A DNA stretch of 64,000 nucleotides from Clytia hemisphaerica (GCA_902728285.1 CACVBU010000572.1:1-64000); one strand, 5' to 3'; numbered from the stretch's first letter, positions 10,580-22,068 are shown. Program-made: numbers and translations. The notes: generated by a model not told the origin, from the letters alone.

Positions 10580-12468
10580 AACAGTGACCAATTGTAGAAA
10601 CTTGATAAAAAAATGGAAATTATAGTTGTAATGTTTTTAATAGTCACTTGTGTAATATTTTCTTGCTTTTTTCTCTACCTTCAGGGAAATATTTAAAAAT
10701 ATAATATTTTGTCATTTCTAAGGTGTTCCTGTTACCATTGATGAATTTTTCATTTTTTCAGAATGCTCTCTCTATACTTACGCAAGTTAAAATATCATTG
10801 TTCGTTTTTACTAGCCATTGCCCAAAAGAAAATAACAATTGTGTATTTCATAAATTTATTAGTTTTTATTTTTCATTTCAAAAAATTTATTAAATTAATG
10901 TTTCATGACTACAAGACATTTTACTTTTATGCCATTTTAATATATTATTTTATCAAGGATCTAATTATTTTCAAACTTATGAGTAGAAAAAGTTTTAGCA
11001 TAGTGATGGTTTTAGTATATATTTTAAAGCAAAAATATAATGAAATTTCAAGTCCTAGATTTTCAATTGTGTATTTCAAAAATATATACTTTCTGTGGAA
11101 TTAGTTTTTACTTTTCATTTCAAATAATAATTTATTTATTTATTATATTAATATTCCATGAATTTTCAATTGTGTATTTCAAAAATATATTTTCTGTGAA
11201 ATTTGTTTTTATTTTTCATTTCAAATAATAATTTATTATATGAATATTCCATGGTACACTATATTTACATATAAGAAATATTATTTAGGTGCCGTGCATA
11301 TTCATTTAGTCCAGTGTTTCTAGATTTTAATCTAGTTATTATTATTAATATTATTATTGAGTTTTTACTTCTCTGATATAGAGATTCGGTTTCAGTAAAG
11401 CAAAGATATTATGGATAGCGGAAGAAATAAATTGAGACATTGAGTTAAGTCTTCAGATAAATAATTTCTACATTGACTCTATGTGAAAGTTATTAAAACT
11501 TTGCGCAGAAAGAAAATAATAGAAAAAAGTCCAAATCAATACCATTAATCACAATTTATTTCTTCTGCTATGCAGACTATTTTTTATTCTATTAACAAAA
11601 ACATTTCTGAGAATAGAATTCAGGACAAAAATTGTACAAAATGTGATCTCTGTCTTATTAAACCCCTTTTGTTGAACGTTTAAAACATGAAATACAGCAT
11701 TTATGTAAACATTTTTAGTCGATCAGATTGCTAATATTTTCCATGCTGACGATAATACCTATTACTCTCAAAAATTAGTTTTAAATTTCTTAAGTAAATA
11801 TTTGATATATATAAATGAAACTTATATTTTTTATTCAAATTTTTCTTTTAATCATTTATTAATTTCAAAAATCATAAATCAAAATTTACAAAGCGTACAC
11901 TTCTTGATTGACCCCCTCTCCCACGTACGCTTTCGTACGCTTTTCAAAGGACAACCCCTCCCCCCTCAGAGCGTACGTACTTTTTGAATGGACTCTTTCT
12001 CTTTTAAAAATGTAGTGGGTAAAGTGTTAAATTTCTATTTTCACTCCTTACCACCAGATATAAAATCTGAGAGCATGAAGAGAACAATAGAATTTTTTTC
12101 TAGCTGACTGTTTATCCAAGAATAGGTTTTTTATCTTAGTGTATAGATTTGATGAGTTTTTTGTATACACCTTCCATTCCCACAATTAAGGTGGTATACA
12201 AAAAGTGCCGACAACCTTAACTTATCTCTCAGTGCATGCCAAGATTTATTAATTTTTGAGAATATTTTCAACTGTCAAAAGGAAGAGTCCCTCATTTTGC
12301 TCTAAATAACCTGAAATGAATAAAAAACAGAAGATTTGTGATTAAAAAATTTCGGAAATGCAATAAAATGGCGTCATTTACACAATAGATGTACACTTTT
12401 GCTAAACCCCTCCCCCCCCCCTTCATTGCGTACGTACTATATGGATGGCCTCTTAATAGAAACATGGG
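10580..12468. other. A+T-rich intergenic region with short repeats
   Basis: No gene seen. Three loosely repeated ~95-bp blocks share CAATTGTGTATTTCA and TTTTTCATTTCA (about 10838-10910, 11063-11160, 11164-11255). A 22-bp inverted repeat (AGAAGAAATAAATTG type) has arms near 11414 and 11560. Two patches carry GCGTACGTAC next to a C-rich run (about 11905-11985 and 12400-12455). Confidence 0.5.
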
Positions 12469-12480
12469 ACCACTTAATTT

Positions 12481-12971
12481 CAGAAATAATACTATAATGG
12501 GCTTATATCATGGGATTTCCATTATAAGCCCATGTTATAAAAATGAGTCAGATTAATAGCTTTCTACACCAGAGAAACATGCGGGGAACCGACCACTTAA
12601 TTTCAGAAATAATACTATAATGGGCTTATATCATGGGATTTCCATTATAAGCCCATGCTATAAAAATGAGCCTGATTAATTAGCTTTCTACACCAGAGAA
12701 ACATGCTGGGGACCACTTAATTTCAGAAATAATACTATAATGGGCTTATATCATGGGATTTCCATTATAAGCCCATGTTATAAAAATGAGTCAGATTAAT
12801 AGCTTTCTACACCAGAGAAACATGCGGGGAACCAAGCACTTAATTTCAGAAATAATACTATAATGGGCTTATATCATGGGATTTCCATTATAAGCCCATG
12901 CTATAAAAATGAGCCTGATTAATTAGCTTTCTACACCAGAGAAACTTGCTGGGACCACTTAATTTCAGAAA
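12481..12971. repeat. palindromic satellite, left block (four monomers plus start of a fifth)
   Basis: Monomers begin CAGAAATAATACTATAATGG at 12481, 12604, 12724 and 12847, spacing 123, 120, 123 and 119 bp. Each holds a palindromic core (GGGCTTATA...TATAAGCCC type, around CATGGGATTTCC). Two variants alternate: one with GAGTCAGATTAATAG and GCGGGGAACC, the other with GAGCCTGATTAATTAG and GCTGGG(G)ACC. The fifth monomer stops after CAGAAA at 12971, where the Helitron begins. Confidence 0.92.
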
Positions 12972-13648
12972 TCTATATATTAATAGCCGTAGTCTGTATG
13001 TCAGTTTGTTTTTTGTTGGTTTGTTTTTTGTTTGTATTTTGTGTGTCACTTTCGTTTTCGCAAGCAATGTTCTTTTAAAAGATGACTTTTGCTTCTTGCT
13101 CCACAAATGTGTTAAATCAGATTCGCGCCGTTTTAAAAATCAGGGGGGTAAGTTTTCTTGAAAAATCAAATCTTTTCCGTATTCACCCGCACAAGTTGAA
13201 CACCCGTCCCCTCTAATATGATTTTGATTGGTTCTTAGAAAAACTTAAAAACATGATAGGGGGTCATATTGGACTTTATTCTAATGGGGTTTGCTGACTG
13301 TATCCACCAAGATGCGGAACAACACAACACCCGTCACAACTGTGCTAATTTCTTATTTTCATAATTTACATACCTTCACTTTCATTTGATTTTTGCTGGA
13401 GCTGGCTGGATTAACTAAAAGTTAACTAATAACCTTTGCCTTGATAGAGAGAATTGGGAATGGTTTTGGATAAAAAAAATCACTGGCATACCAGTTCAAA
13501 ATTAAGTGTTTCTTCGAGCTATGTTCAAAGTATGAGTATGTTATTATTTGTTTTTATATCCTAGGTAGCTCATGTTTATAGCAGGCCAGATAATATGTGT
13601 ATTAAAAATTTTACTCAGTCATGTGCAGAGTAAAAATCCTTCCCAAAA

Positions 13649-16600
13649 ATGAGCCAAGATAATCGAAATGTCCTGATTGATGATGATGAAGGGGTGCCTG
13701 CTGAGAGGGGTAGAAGAACTGCTGCTGAAAATGCGCGTAGGAGAAGGGCAATAGAAACTCCTCAGGAAGCTCAACAGCGAAGAGCAAGGAATGCTCAAAG
13801 AATGAGAACTGTGCGTGCTAATGAAAATGAACAGCAGACTCAGCAGCGCAGACAACTTGCTTTAGAGCGGGTTAGGAATAGGCATGCTGATGAAAATGAG
13901 CAGCAGACGCAGGAGCGCAGACAACTTGAAAATGAGCAAGCTAGGGGCAGGCGAGCAAATGAAAATGAGCAGCAGACGCAGGAGCGCAGACAACTTGAAA
14001 ATGAGCAAGCTAGGGGCAGGCGAGCAAATGAAAATGAGCAGCAGACGCAGGGGCGCAGACAAATTGAATTAGAGCGAGCTAGGGATAGGCGTGCAAATGA
14101 AAATGAGCAGCAGACGCAGGAGCGCAGACAAGTTGAATTAGAGCGAGCTAGGGACAGGCGTGCAAATGAAAATGAGCAGCAGACGCAGGAGCGCAGACAA
14201 CTTGAAAATGAGCAAGCTAGGGACAGGCGTGCAAATGAAAATGAGCAGCAGACGCAGGGGCGCAGACAAATTGAATTAGAGCGAGCTAGGGACAGGCGTG
14301 CAAATGAAAATGAGCAGCAAACGCAGGAGCGCAGACAAGTTGAATTAGAGCGAGCTAGGGACAGGCGTGCAAATGAAAATGAGCAGCAGACGCAGGAGCG
14401 CAGACAAGTTGAATTAGAGCAAGCTAGGGACAGGCGTGCAAATGAAAATGAGCAGCAGACGCAAGAGCGCAGACAAGTTGAATTAGAGCGAGCTAGAGAC
14501 AGGCGTGCAAATGAAAATGAAGGACAACAGCATAGGGGAAGGAATATTAATGCTCAAATTCAAAGGATTAGGCGCGCAAATGAAAATATTGAGCAAGGGC
14601 GTCAAAGGAGGCAAGCAAATGTAGAGCGAAACAGAAATATTCGTGAAAACGAAAATGAGGCACAGATTGCACATAGGCGTAGAGGGGATAATGCCCGGCA
14701 CCGCAGACCAAGGCGCTTGAATTTAGCTCACATTGGTAACCCCCTTCCTGATGAACACTATTTAGGAGCTTTTAACCATGTTTGTGAGTTTTGTGGGGCC
14801 TTGAAATTTGAAAAAGAAGATGAATTCAAGTGTTGCTCTAAAGGCAAAGTTTCCCTGCCTCAATTAGAACCTTTTCCACCTCAACTTCAACATCTTTTCA
14901 CTGATGACTCAAATGAGGCCAAGGAGTTTCGAAAAAAAATTCGTATTTACAATAACACTTTTGCTTTTGGGTCTTTTTCTGCCAACTTGAGACCTCCTCC
15001 AGGCATTGGTCCTCCAACATTTAGAATTTGTGGACAAATTTGTCATCGCTACGGTACTCTTTTTCCTAACGAAGAACAACCACAATATGCTCAATTGTAT
15101 ATCATTGAAGCTGCACAAGCTTTAGATTTGAGAATGCAGAATCCATCTGCAGTTGATTGTAATAGGGCCACTATGGCTTTAATCCAGGATGTTCTTGAAA
15201 CAGTAAATCCTTATGCTGCTTCTTTTAAGCACATGAAACAGGTTGAACAAGAGGAACAAAATCGTGCTATAGCTGAAAACCGTCCAGTTTCTAGGATAAT
15301 CATGGTAATGAGAGAGGGGCACGATCAAAGGCGTGGCAATGCGCCCTTGCATGAAGAGGTGGCTGCCATCTTCACAGGAGAAGATGGTGCTCCACCAGCT
15401 GGTAGGAATATTGTTGTCTATCCACGAAACCATCATTTGCAAAGTATACCATCAACATCTAGCGTAGTTGATCCATATATCTATCCATTACTTTTTCCAA
15501 GAGGTGATCTGGGCTGGGATATGAATATGCCTCACGTAGCTGAGAGGGCAACAAGGACCAGGAATCATGTGACACAACTTGAGCATTATGTTTATCGGTT
15601 AGCTATCCGAAGGGGGTTCTCTGCACTCCATTTGTCAGGTAGGCTATTTCAGCAATTTTCGGTGGATGCTTACACAAAAGTTGAAGGTTCAAGGTTGGCC
15701 TTTCTTCGTCACAATCAGCAACAATTAAGGGCCGAATGTTATCAAGGTTTAGTTGACCATCTTGAAAATGCTGCAGAACAAAGAAACTTGAATGCAGGTC
15801 ATGTTATTGTTTTGCCTTCAACCTTTTCAGGGTCTCCCAGAGCCATGCACCAGCTTTACTTGGATGCAATGGCTGTAGTTTCTAAGCATGGAAAGCCAGA
15901 TGCCTTCTTGACTTTCACGTGTAATCCTAGATGGCGTGAGGTAACTGAAAACTTACTTCCCAATCAGAAAGCGCACGACAGGCCTGATTTACTTACTCGT
16001 GTGTTTCGCATGAAGTTATTTGCCATGAAAAAGGAAATAATGCAGGATGGTATTCTTGGAATGGTTGTTGCCCGTGTTGATGTGATTGAGTTCCAAAAGC
16101 GTGGTCTTCCCCATGCACATATTTTGATTCATTTTGCAGCTGAATTTAAGTTGAGAAATGCAGATGATATTGACCGCTTGATTTGTGCACAGCTCCCTGA
16201 TCCAGAAACTGAACCTGAGCTTTACGAGATCATCAAGTCCAACATGATTCATGGACCATGTGGTGCTTTGAATGACCGTAGCCCGTGTATGATTGATGGT
16301 AGTTGCTCAAAAGGTTTTCCAAAATCTTTTAACGATGAGACGGTTATGAATGTGGATGGCTATCCTTCTTATCATAGACCTGACAATGGCCGTACTGTTA
16401 GAGTAAGGAATCTTGATCTTGATAATAGATGGGTCGTGCCATATTGTCCTTATTTGTGCAAAAAATATAATGCTCACATTAACTTGGAAGCCTGTGTTTC
16501 CATTAAAGCTGTCAAATATCTTTACAAATACATTTACAAAGGCCATGACACAGCCCATATTGAGATTGCAGAGAGAATAGATCATGATGAGATTAGAATT

Positions 16601-16693
16601 AGTTTCTGCTCCAGAAGCATGTTGGCGTTTATTCGCTTTTCCTATGCACACTCAGAGTCATACTGTTATCAGGTTGGCGGTACATTTACCTAA
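13649..16693 (+). CDS. Helitron Rep part: repeat-rich N-terminus, zinc finger, Rep HUH/Y2 nuclease
   Basis: 1014 codons from ATG 13649. Residues 57-286 are ten near-identical 23-residue repeats (ANENEQQTQERRQ..), then about three degenerate ones. A Cys-rich motif HVCEFCG...KCCSKG (near 375-395) is the zinc finger. The Helitron-like N domain follows. The HUH nuclease motif is GLPHAHIL (near 816-823), and the paired tyrosines are in KYLYKYIYKGHD (near 956-967). Rep nicks and transfers one strand to start rolling-circle movement. The homologous protein leaves this frame near 16.59 kb and continues in the frame of the helicase ORF, so the last ~35 residues here are out of register. Confidence 0.92.
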   Translation: MSQDNRNVLIDDDEGVPAERGRRTAAENARRRRAIETPQEAQQRRARNAQRMRTVRANENEQQTQQRRQLALERVRNRHADENEQQTQERRQLENEQARGRRANENEQQTQERRQLENEQARGRRANENEQQTQGRRQIELERARDRRANENEQQTQERRQVELERARDRRANENEQQTQERRQLENEQARDRRANENEQQTQGRRQIELERARDRRANENEQQTQERRQVELERARDRRANENEQQTQERRQVELEQARDRRANENEQQTQERRQVELERARDRRANENEGQQHRGRNINAQIQRIRRANENIEQGRQRRQANVERNRNIRENENEAQIAHRRRGDNARHRRPRRLNLAHIGNPLPDEHYLGAFNHVCEFCGALKFEKEDEFKCCSKGKVSLPQLEPFPPQLQHLFTDDSNEAKEFRKKIRIYNNTFAFGSFSANLRPPPGIGPPTFRICGQICHRYGTLFPNEEQPQYAQLYIIEAAQALDLRMQNPSAVDCNRATMALIQDVLETVNPYAASFKHMKQVEQEEQNRAIAENRPVSRIIMVMREGHDQRRGNAPLHEEVAAIFTGEDGAPPAGRNIVVYPRNHHLQSIPSTSSVVDPYIYPLLFPRGDLGWDMNMPHVAERATRTRNHVTQLEHYVYRLAIRRGFSALHLSGRLFQQFSVDAYTKVEGSRLAFLRHNQQQLRAECYQGLVDHLENAAEQRNLNAGHVIVLPSTFSGSPRAMHQLYLDAMAVVSKHGKPDAFLTFTCNPRWREVTENLLPNQKAHDRPDLLTRVFRMKLFAMKKEIMQDGILGMVVARVDVIEFQKRGLPHAHILIHFAAEFKLRNADDIDRLICAQLPDPETEPELYEIIKSNMIHGPCGALNDRSPCMIDGSCSKGFPKSFNDETVMNVDGYPSYHRPDNGRTVRVRNLDLDNRWVVPYCPYLCKKYNAHINLEACVSIKAVKYLYKYIYKGHDTAHIEIAERIDHDEIRISFCSRSMLAFIRFSYAHSESYCYQVGGTFT
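13817..14506 (+). repeat. 69-bp coding tandem repeat in the Helitron Rep N-terminus
   Basis: Ten tandem 69-nt units in frame, each encoding ANENEQQTQ-x-RRQ plus a helical charged tail of type LENEQAR or VELERAR. Unit subtypes repeat as a higher-order set of three (IELERAR, VELERAR, LENEQAR). The encoded peptide is highly polar and likely a long helix or coiled coil. Confidence 0.93.
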
Positions 16694-18800
16694 CTTTCAG
16701 CGTGTTTATTTTAGGGAAGGTGAGGAAGAAAATGCAGCTGATAGAGCTGGCAATAATGAGACTATGTTGACTGCTTGGTTTTTGCTGAACCAAAATGATC
16801 CTACTGCCAGGCAAATTCTATATCCTGACATTCCCTATGACTACGTCTTTATCAAATCTAGAAATGGTAACAAGTGGAAAGTAAGAGAGCGAGGCCATGG
16901 AACAGTAATCAGTCGGATGTATAATGCAGGTATACGTGAAGGTGAAAGATATTTTCTAAGAGTTTTGTTGTTACACGTTCCAGGTGCTACATCCTTTGAA
17001 TACTTGAGAACTTTTGATGGGGAAATCTATCCAACTTTCAGAGAGGCATGCTTAGCAAGGGGTCTTTTAGCTGATGATAATCTCTGGGTTGAGACTTTGA
17101 ATGAAGTAGTTCATGTTGCCACACCAGTCAAAATTCGAAGAACGTTTTGCACCATCCTCATTCATGGTGAGCCAAATAACCCGGCAGAGCTATGGGAGAG
17201 TTTTAAGGAGCACATGATACAAGACTTCTTACGCCACCATAGTGAATTGCAAGCTGAGCAAATGACTTTATCTAACATTGCAAACATGCTCCATCAATTT
17301 GGAAAGTCTTTACAAGATTTCAATCTGCCTGATTTTGATATAGAGATTGTTCAGGAACAACCAAATGCTGCTGCTAATCGAGTGGAAGCCGACCGTGTTA
17401 GGCCATCCTTGAATGAGGCTCAAACCACTATAGCTGATGCTGTCATTAACGCTCTTTCAAATAATGATTTCAACTCTGCTAAGCTGTTTTTTATTGATGG
17501 TCCTGGTGGTTGCGGTAAAACGTACACCTACAACTACATTATAAAGGAGGCCAGAGCTCAATCTTTCACTGTTTCCACCTCCTCCTGGACAGGTATTGCT
17601 GCAACACTTCTTGATGGGGGGAAGACGTGCCACAGTCTTTTCAAGTTGCCTGTACCTGTTAATGATGGTTCTACATGTAGTGTGAAACCCAATAGTACCC
17701 ATGCAGAATTTTTGAGGAATCAAGATATTTTTATCTTCGACGAAGCATCAATGATCCCCAAACACGCTCTTGAAGCTGTAGATAGAATGTTGAGAGATAT
17801 TTGTAACAGTGGCGTACCATTTGCTGGAAAAGTTGTTTTGTTAGGTGGCGACTTTCGACAAACCCTTCCGGTTGTAAAAAGAGGAAGTCCAGCCCAGGTT
17901 GTTGAAAGTTGCTTGAAAAGAAGTCCTCTTTGGCCTCTAGCACAAGTATTTCATTTGAATCAAAACATGCGGACAGGTATCGGGGAGCAAGAATTTTCCA
18001 ACTTTCTTTTGCGATTGGGTGAGGGTGCTTTGCCAATGAAAGCTCACGAACCATATCTAGGGTGCATCGAAATTCCAGAACAATGTGTGCTCCCCAAAGA
18101 CTCTGATCTGATTCAACAAATCTTCGGAAATTTTGCAGATGGTGAGGACCTAACAAAACGGGTGATTTTAACTCCAACAAATGAAGAAGCCTTGGAAATC
18201 AATGAACAAATTTTGCAACGTCAGACGGGGGATGTCTGTTCTTATTTCAGTTTTGACTCGGTGGTTGCTGATACGCAGGAGGAAGTTGATCTTTATCCTC
18301 AAGAGTTTCTAAACTCAATTACCCCAAGTGGAATGCCTAGACACAAGTTAAATCTTAAAGTGGGGTCTGTGGTAATGTTACTTCGTAATTTATCCCTGAA
18401 AGATGGTCTTTGTAATGGAACGCGTCTCAAGGTCTGCAATTTACAAGACAATGTCATTGATGCAGAAATTCTTACTGGTTTTTTTGCTGGTCAAAGAACT
18501 TTGATTCCCAGGATCACATTTTGTCCCAACGACACAAATTTACCATTTCAACTGAAAAGGGTCCAGTTTCCATTACGGCTATCTTATGCTGTTACAATCA
18601 ATAAAAGCCAGGGGCAAACTTATGAAAAAGTTGGTATATTTTTGCGTCGACCATGTTTCTCACACGGACAACTGTATGTTGCTTTTTCTCGCACACGTGC
18701 ATTCAACTGTGTTAAAGTTCAAATTTGTAATTCATTCCAACAAGGGTACGCAAGGGGCAAATGCTATACAAAAAATGTTGTATACCCTCAGATTCTTTGA
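16584..18800 (+). CDS. Helitron PIF1-type helicase part
   Basis: 738 codons open from 16584; the true protein is a continuation of the Rep frame (APEACWRLFAFPMH, then VHLPNFQRVYF). Helicase motifs: Walker A GPGGCGKT (residues 307-314), motif II FDEAS, motif III LGGDFRQTLPVV, motif IV NQNMRT, and the C-terminal YAVTINKSQGQT and LYVAFSRTRA. It is a 5'-3' DNA helicase that unwinds the element during transposition. It overlaps the Rep frame by 110 nt. Comparison with the family order suggests a small frameshifting deletion around 16590-16610, so this copy is probably not producing one full protein unless frameshifted. Confidence 0.92.
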   Translation: MMRLELVSAPEACWRLFAFPMHTQSHTVIRLAVHLPNFQRVYFREGEEENAADRAGNNETMLTAWFLLNQNDPTARQILYPDIPYDYVFIKSRNGNKWKVRERGHGTVISRMYNAGIREGERYFLRVLLLHVPGATSFEYLRTFDGEIYPTFREACLARGLLADDNLWVETLNEVVHVATPVKIRRTFCTILIHGEPNNPAELWESFKEHMIQDFLRHHSELQAEQMTLSNIANMLHQFGKSLQDFNLPDFDIEIVQEQPNAAANRVEADRVRPSLNEAQTTIADAVINALSNNDFNSAKLFFIDGPGGCGKTYTYNYIIKEARAQSFTVSTSSWTGIAATLLDGGKTCHSLFKLPVPVNDGSTCSVKPNSTHAEFLRNQDIFIFDEASMIPKHALEAVDRMLRDICNSGVPFAGKVVLLGGDFRQTLPVVKRGSPAQVVESCLKRSPLWPLAQVFHLNQNMRTGIGEQEFSNFLLRLGEGALPMKAHEPYLGCIEIPEQCVLPKDSDLIQQIFGNFADGEDLTKRVILTPTNEEALEINEQILQRQTGDVCSYFSFDSVVADTQEEVDLYPQEFLNSITPSGMPRHKLNLKVGSVVMLLRNLSLKDGLCNGTRLKVCNLQDNVIDAEILTGFFAGQRTLIPRITFCPNDTNLPFQLKRVQFPLRLSYAVTINKSQGQTYEKVGIFLRRPCFSHGQLYVAFSRTRAFNCVKVQICNSFQQGYARGKCYTKNVVYPQIL

Positions 18801-19693
18801 TTTTCTTTTACCTCCTACTTTATTATTCATGAGCTACTTAGGATGTAAACGGAATAATAACTACTTGAACAAAGAAAATTTGATTGACTAATGATTTTTT
18901 CATTTCAATCGTTTGTTGAGTTTTTCTATAACGAGATTGTGTTTCTGTATATAATTTAGTATCTATAGTAGCTTTTCTTAATCGTGTTGTCTTTCACATT
19001 ATTTTTGATTGGGTTGGGTAGGGTATTGATAAGAAATTGCCATTGTTTGTGCAAATACAATTTTGATGACATTAACAGTTAAACAATTCTTATGAAGAGA
19101 TGAAACTTGCTTTGTTACTGCCTTACATTCAATCACTTGCCACCGTCATCGAGATGTCAATGTTTGGAAAGAAGACAGCTTTGCACCAACCTAACTTGAG
19201 ATCCCCATTCTATATGGGAGACAAACCATTTAATATGGTTTGTTTATGGCAATTGCATTTACCAACCTGCTCAAGAGTCATGTCAACAAGTTTCATCACT
19301 ACCCAAGTTTTACTGGAGAACCTTCAATGAGATCCCCATTCCATATGGGAGACAAACCACTTCAAATGGTTTGTTTTTGGAATTCATCTGCGACTGAACC
19401 ACGATGTTTTGTGAGGCAAGCAGTATTAAAGAATTTCGTTTTGCATGTTTCATCATCCCACTTTTAAAAGCTGAATTCATGTCCATCCCTTTGCAATTAG
19501 CACAACCAATGACGATTTCTTATCCCAGGGCTTGATTAATGATGATTTGTATTAAAACTGAGATTGAGCCCTGGTAATTGTTAAACCTTTACTCGAATTG
19601 TATTTGTTTGTTTACTACTTACTGATTTTCTCTGGTTCAGTTTTGTTATACTTATCTTCTTTTTTTCAGTAATAGTTAAATCGAATATTAAAA
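18801..19693. other. Helitron spacer between helicase and accessory gene
   Basis: No ORF of note. A ~55-bp direct repeat (GAGATCCCCATTC-ATATGGGAGACAAACCA type) occurs at about 19197-19250 and 19326-19380. A polypyrimidine tract with TTTTTTTCAG lies just before 19670, so an upstream non-coding exon may splice to the accessory gene. Confidence 0.5.
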
Positions 19694-20818
19694 ATGGGTA
19701 ATATGTTGATTAAAAACTCCTTCATGAAGGATCAAGAATGCCAAACAAAAAAACTGACCCCTCGAATGAAGTCTTCTTCGACCCAGACTGACGGGGGGTC
19801 AGTCATTAATGAAATTGATGACCACAGTAAGACATTTACATTCTGTTATTTTGGATTTGATCATTGTCACATCTATTCATTTTGGTACACAAGCTTCTTA
19901 AATCTCTATTGTGATTTTGTTCACTTTACAATTCTTGGGAAATTTCATTACATTTTTAGATTAAAAAACCCAAATTTTAGGGCTTTGGTACGCAACACCT
20001 TTTTCACAACACCAATTTACTACCCTATTGTTTTTCTTTTAAGACTATTTTTGTTTTCCTTACAGCACGGTTGATACTTGGCATTGTTGCCAAATCCCGG
20101 GAGGAGCTCAAGGAGCTTCTCAAAGCTCAAAAAAAAGTAGAGAGCGGTAAGAAAAATTACATGATTTTGTTACCGTTTCGGTAGGCTGACCATGAGTCAG
20201 TCAGTAGGAATAGTTTTGGGCCCTTTCTTGGCCATTTTTGATGACCTGTTTTTTTCAGTACAAATCTCTGTAAACACAATTTTAAAAAAGTTCTGGAAAG
20301 GGAATTTCGACTTCCATCTGAAAGTATGAAAAATGGGGTCATTTGCAAAACTTCAATAATTAGTTAACCTAAAATGGCCCAAAATCAGCCATTTTTCTTG
20401 ATGCAGCTATGCAAGAAGTTTGACATTTTCAAATTTGGCTAGAAAAGTAGACATTTAAAAGTACTATTTTGAAATGGTATTGTTTATAGGGTTTTCGTGT
20501 CTAGATTGCAAGATATCTTTAAGTTTGAAGTTTGAATTTTGCTGCAAAATTTGTTTAATTTTAAACTTTAAATTTCTTTTACAAGTCATCGAAAAACGAC
20601 CCAAATGGCCCACTGACTAATTGATGAAATAGTTCAAAAACTCATTTATTGCTGGCATTTTTTTCATCAGCTTTTACAGTATCTTGTGATAAATTTACAA
20701 CAATAAAACTGTACTCCATACTTTTCTTTTAGTGAGCGCATACAATTCCAGAGCCCGAGCCTCCTCCTCATCGTCGTCACGGTTCTCGCCTTACACTAAG
20801 GTGAAGGACAGAAAATGA
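19694..20818 (+). CDS. three-exon accessory gene inside the Helitron (unknown function)
   Basis: Exons 19694-19826, 20066-20146 and 20733-20818 join in frame (phase 1 at both junctions, GTAAGA and GTAAGA donors, TTACAG and TTTTAG acceptors), giving 99 codons plus TGA. The protein starts MGNMLIKNSF, has KSSSTQTDGG near residue 26-35, an amphipathic charged helix SREELKELLKAQKKVES (55-71), and a basic serine-rich tail ending SPYTKVKDRK. It does not resemble the RPA, OTU-protease or endonuclease genes known from some Helitrons. It is on the same strand as Rep/helicase. Splice-phase agreement and charge composition argue for a real gene; function is unknown. Confidence 0.62.
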
Positions 20819-22060
20819 TCGTTTGCGTCGTATTTGTTTGGTTGTTTGTTGTGTTTCGTTGGATTGTTTGTATAGTTGTAGTACATGTTAGAATACCTTT
20901 TTGAGTTCTATGTATTTATTTTTATTTTTTCTATAAATTTTTTATACTCTTCCTGAAGAATCTACAGCGTTGCGTTACGGTATCATGCCTTACTCTCCTC
21001 CTCAATTGATTATTTTTCGAACCACTGAGGTGGCATTTACTCAACTACTTAACGAACCTACCCCAATTTTTTTAGCTCAATTCAACTCATTCCCTTATGA
21101 ATTTCAAAATCAATTATTGCTTTCATTTCTGTTCTCCCGTCTTCTGTAGAAAGGAGACTTCACGCCACAACAATGTATAGTCATATAGTCATAGAAATTA
21201 AAGATCAAGGCTAAATTTATTGTACATTCAATCATTGATAAGAATATAAACAGTTGTTTAAGGAATTCTATTTTATCAAAATTTTATTCTTATTCCTAAT
21301 ATTATCATCTTAAAAAAGAAAATTATCCAGACAATATATTTATTTTGTAAATTTTTTAAATTTTTATTTATTTATTTTTTCTTAAATGTATTTTTACAGC
21401 CAAAGCTAGATAGAAGATTTACTAACTTACAGATAATGATATTTTATCTTTTAGACATACAACCTGCCCAATCATTGTTATGAGCCTCTTAAAATGTACC
21501 TAAAACGTTCAAGGAACTTATTATAAGCGATGGTCAAATTTTTAACTTTGAGAACTAACAGTTATTTAAAATTTACACTCATTTAAAAGGATTTGGATGA
21601 ACTTAGGGGTTATTTTGAGAAAATGCCAAATAATTTAATCTCGGCGAAACTTCTCAATTTTTCGATTATATAACACTGTCTTAGCTAATATTATGCAATT
21701 ACTTGATTACTTGGTATTTCCGAGAGTCCTCGGTATTTTTAGAAACTTTCCGATTTGCCTGACCCTTAATAATTTGTTTGCGTTTTATTTGGTCTTTGCT
21801 TGACCATCCTTTAAGATTTGCATTAAATTTATGATTGATATTCTAATAACGTCGTGCTTCACTTCGACTTGAAGAAAATTAAGTCACAGGGGACACAACT
21901 TAAAGGTTTTCCCAAAAAAAACTCGCCCAAATGGACTATCCATAGTACAGTGAAGTCTCCATAACTCGAATGTCTCCTTAATTCTTTTTATTTGATCTTG
22001 CTTTCAAGCGAGCTTCAACATCCAAAGGACTTTTAATGCGTTCAGCTACAGCTTAACAGG
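20819..22060. other. Helitron 3' non-coding region
   Basis: A+T-rich, about 1.24 kb, without convincing ORFs. It leads into the terminal hairpin. A 19-nt string at 21931-21949 recurs at 22350-22368, outside the element. Confidence 0.5.
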
Positions 22061-22068
22061 CGTGCGAC

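Noticed and set aside
10763-11228. Plus frames rich in Phe/Tyr/Ile
   Set aside because: Translations of A+T-rich repeated blocks.
13619-16651. Several minus-strand frames opposite the Helitron Rep gene
   Set aside because: They are shadows of the plus-strand coding sequence and its 69-bp repeats, without own motifs.
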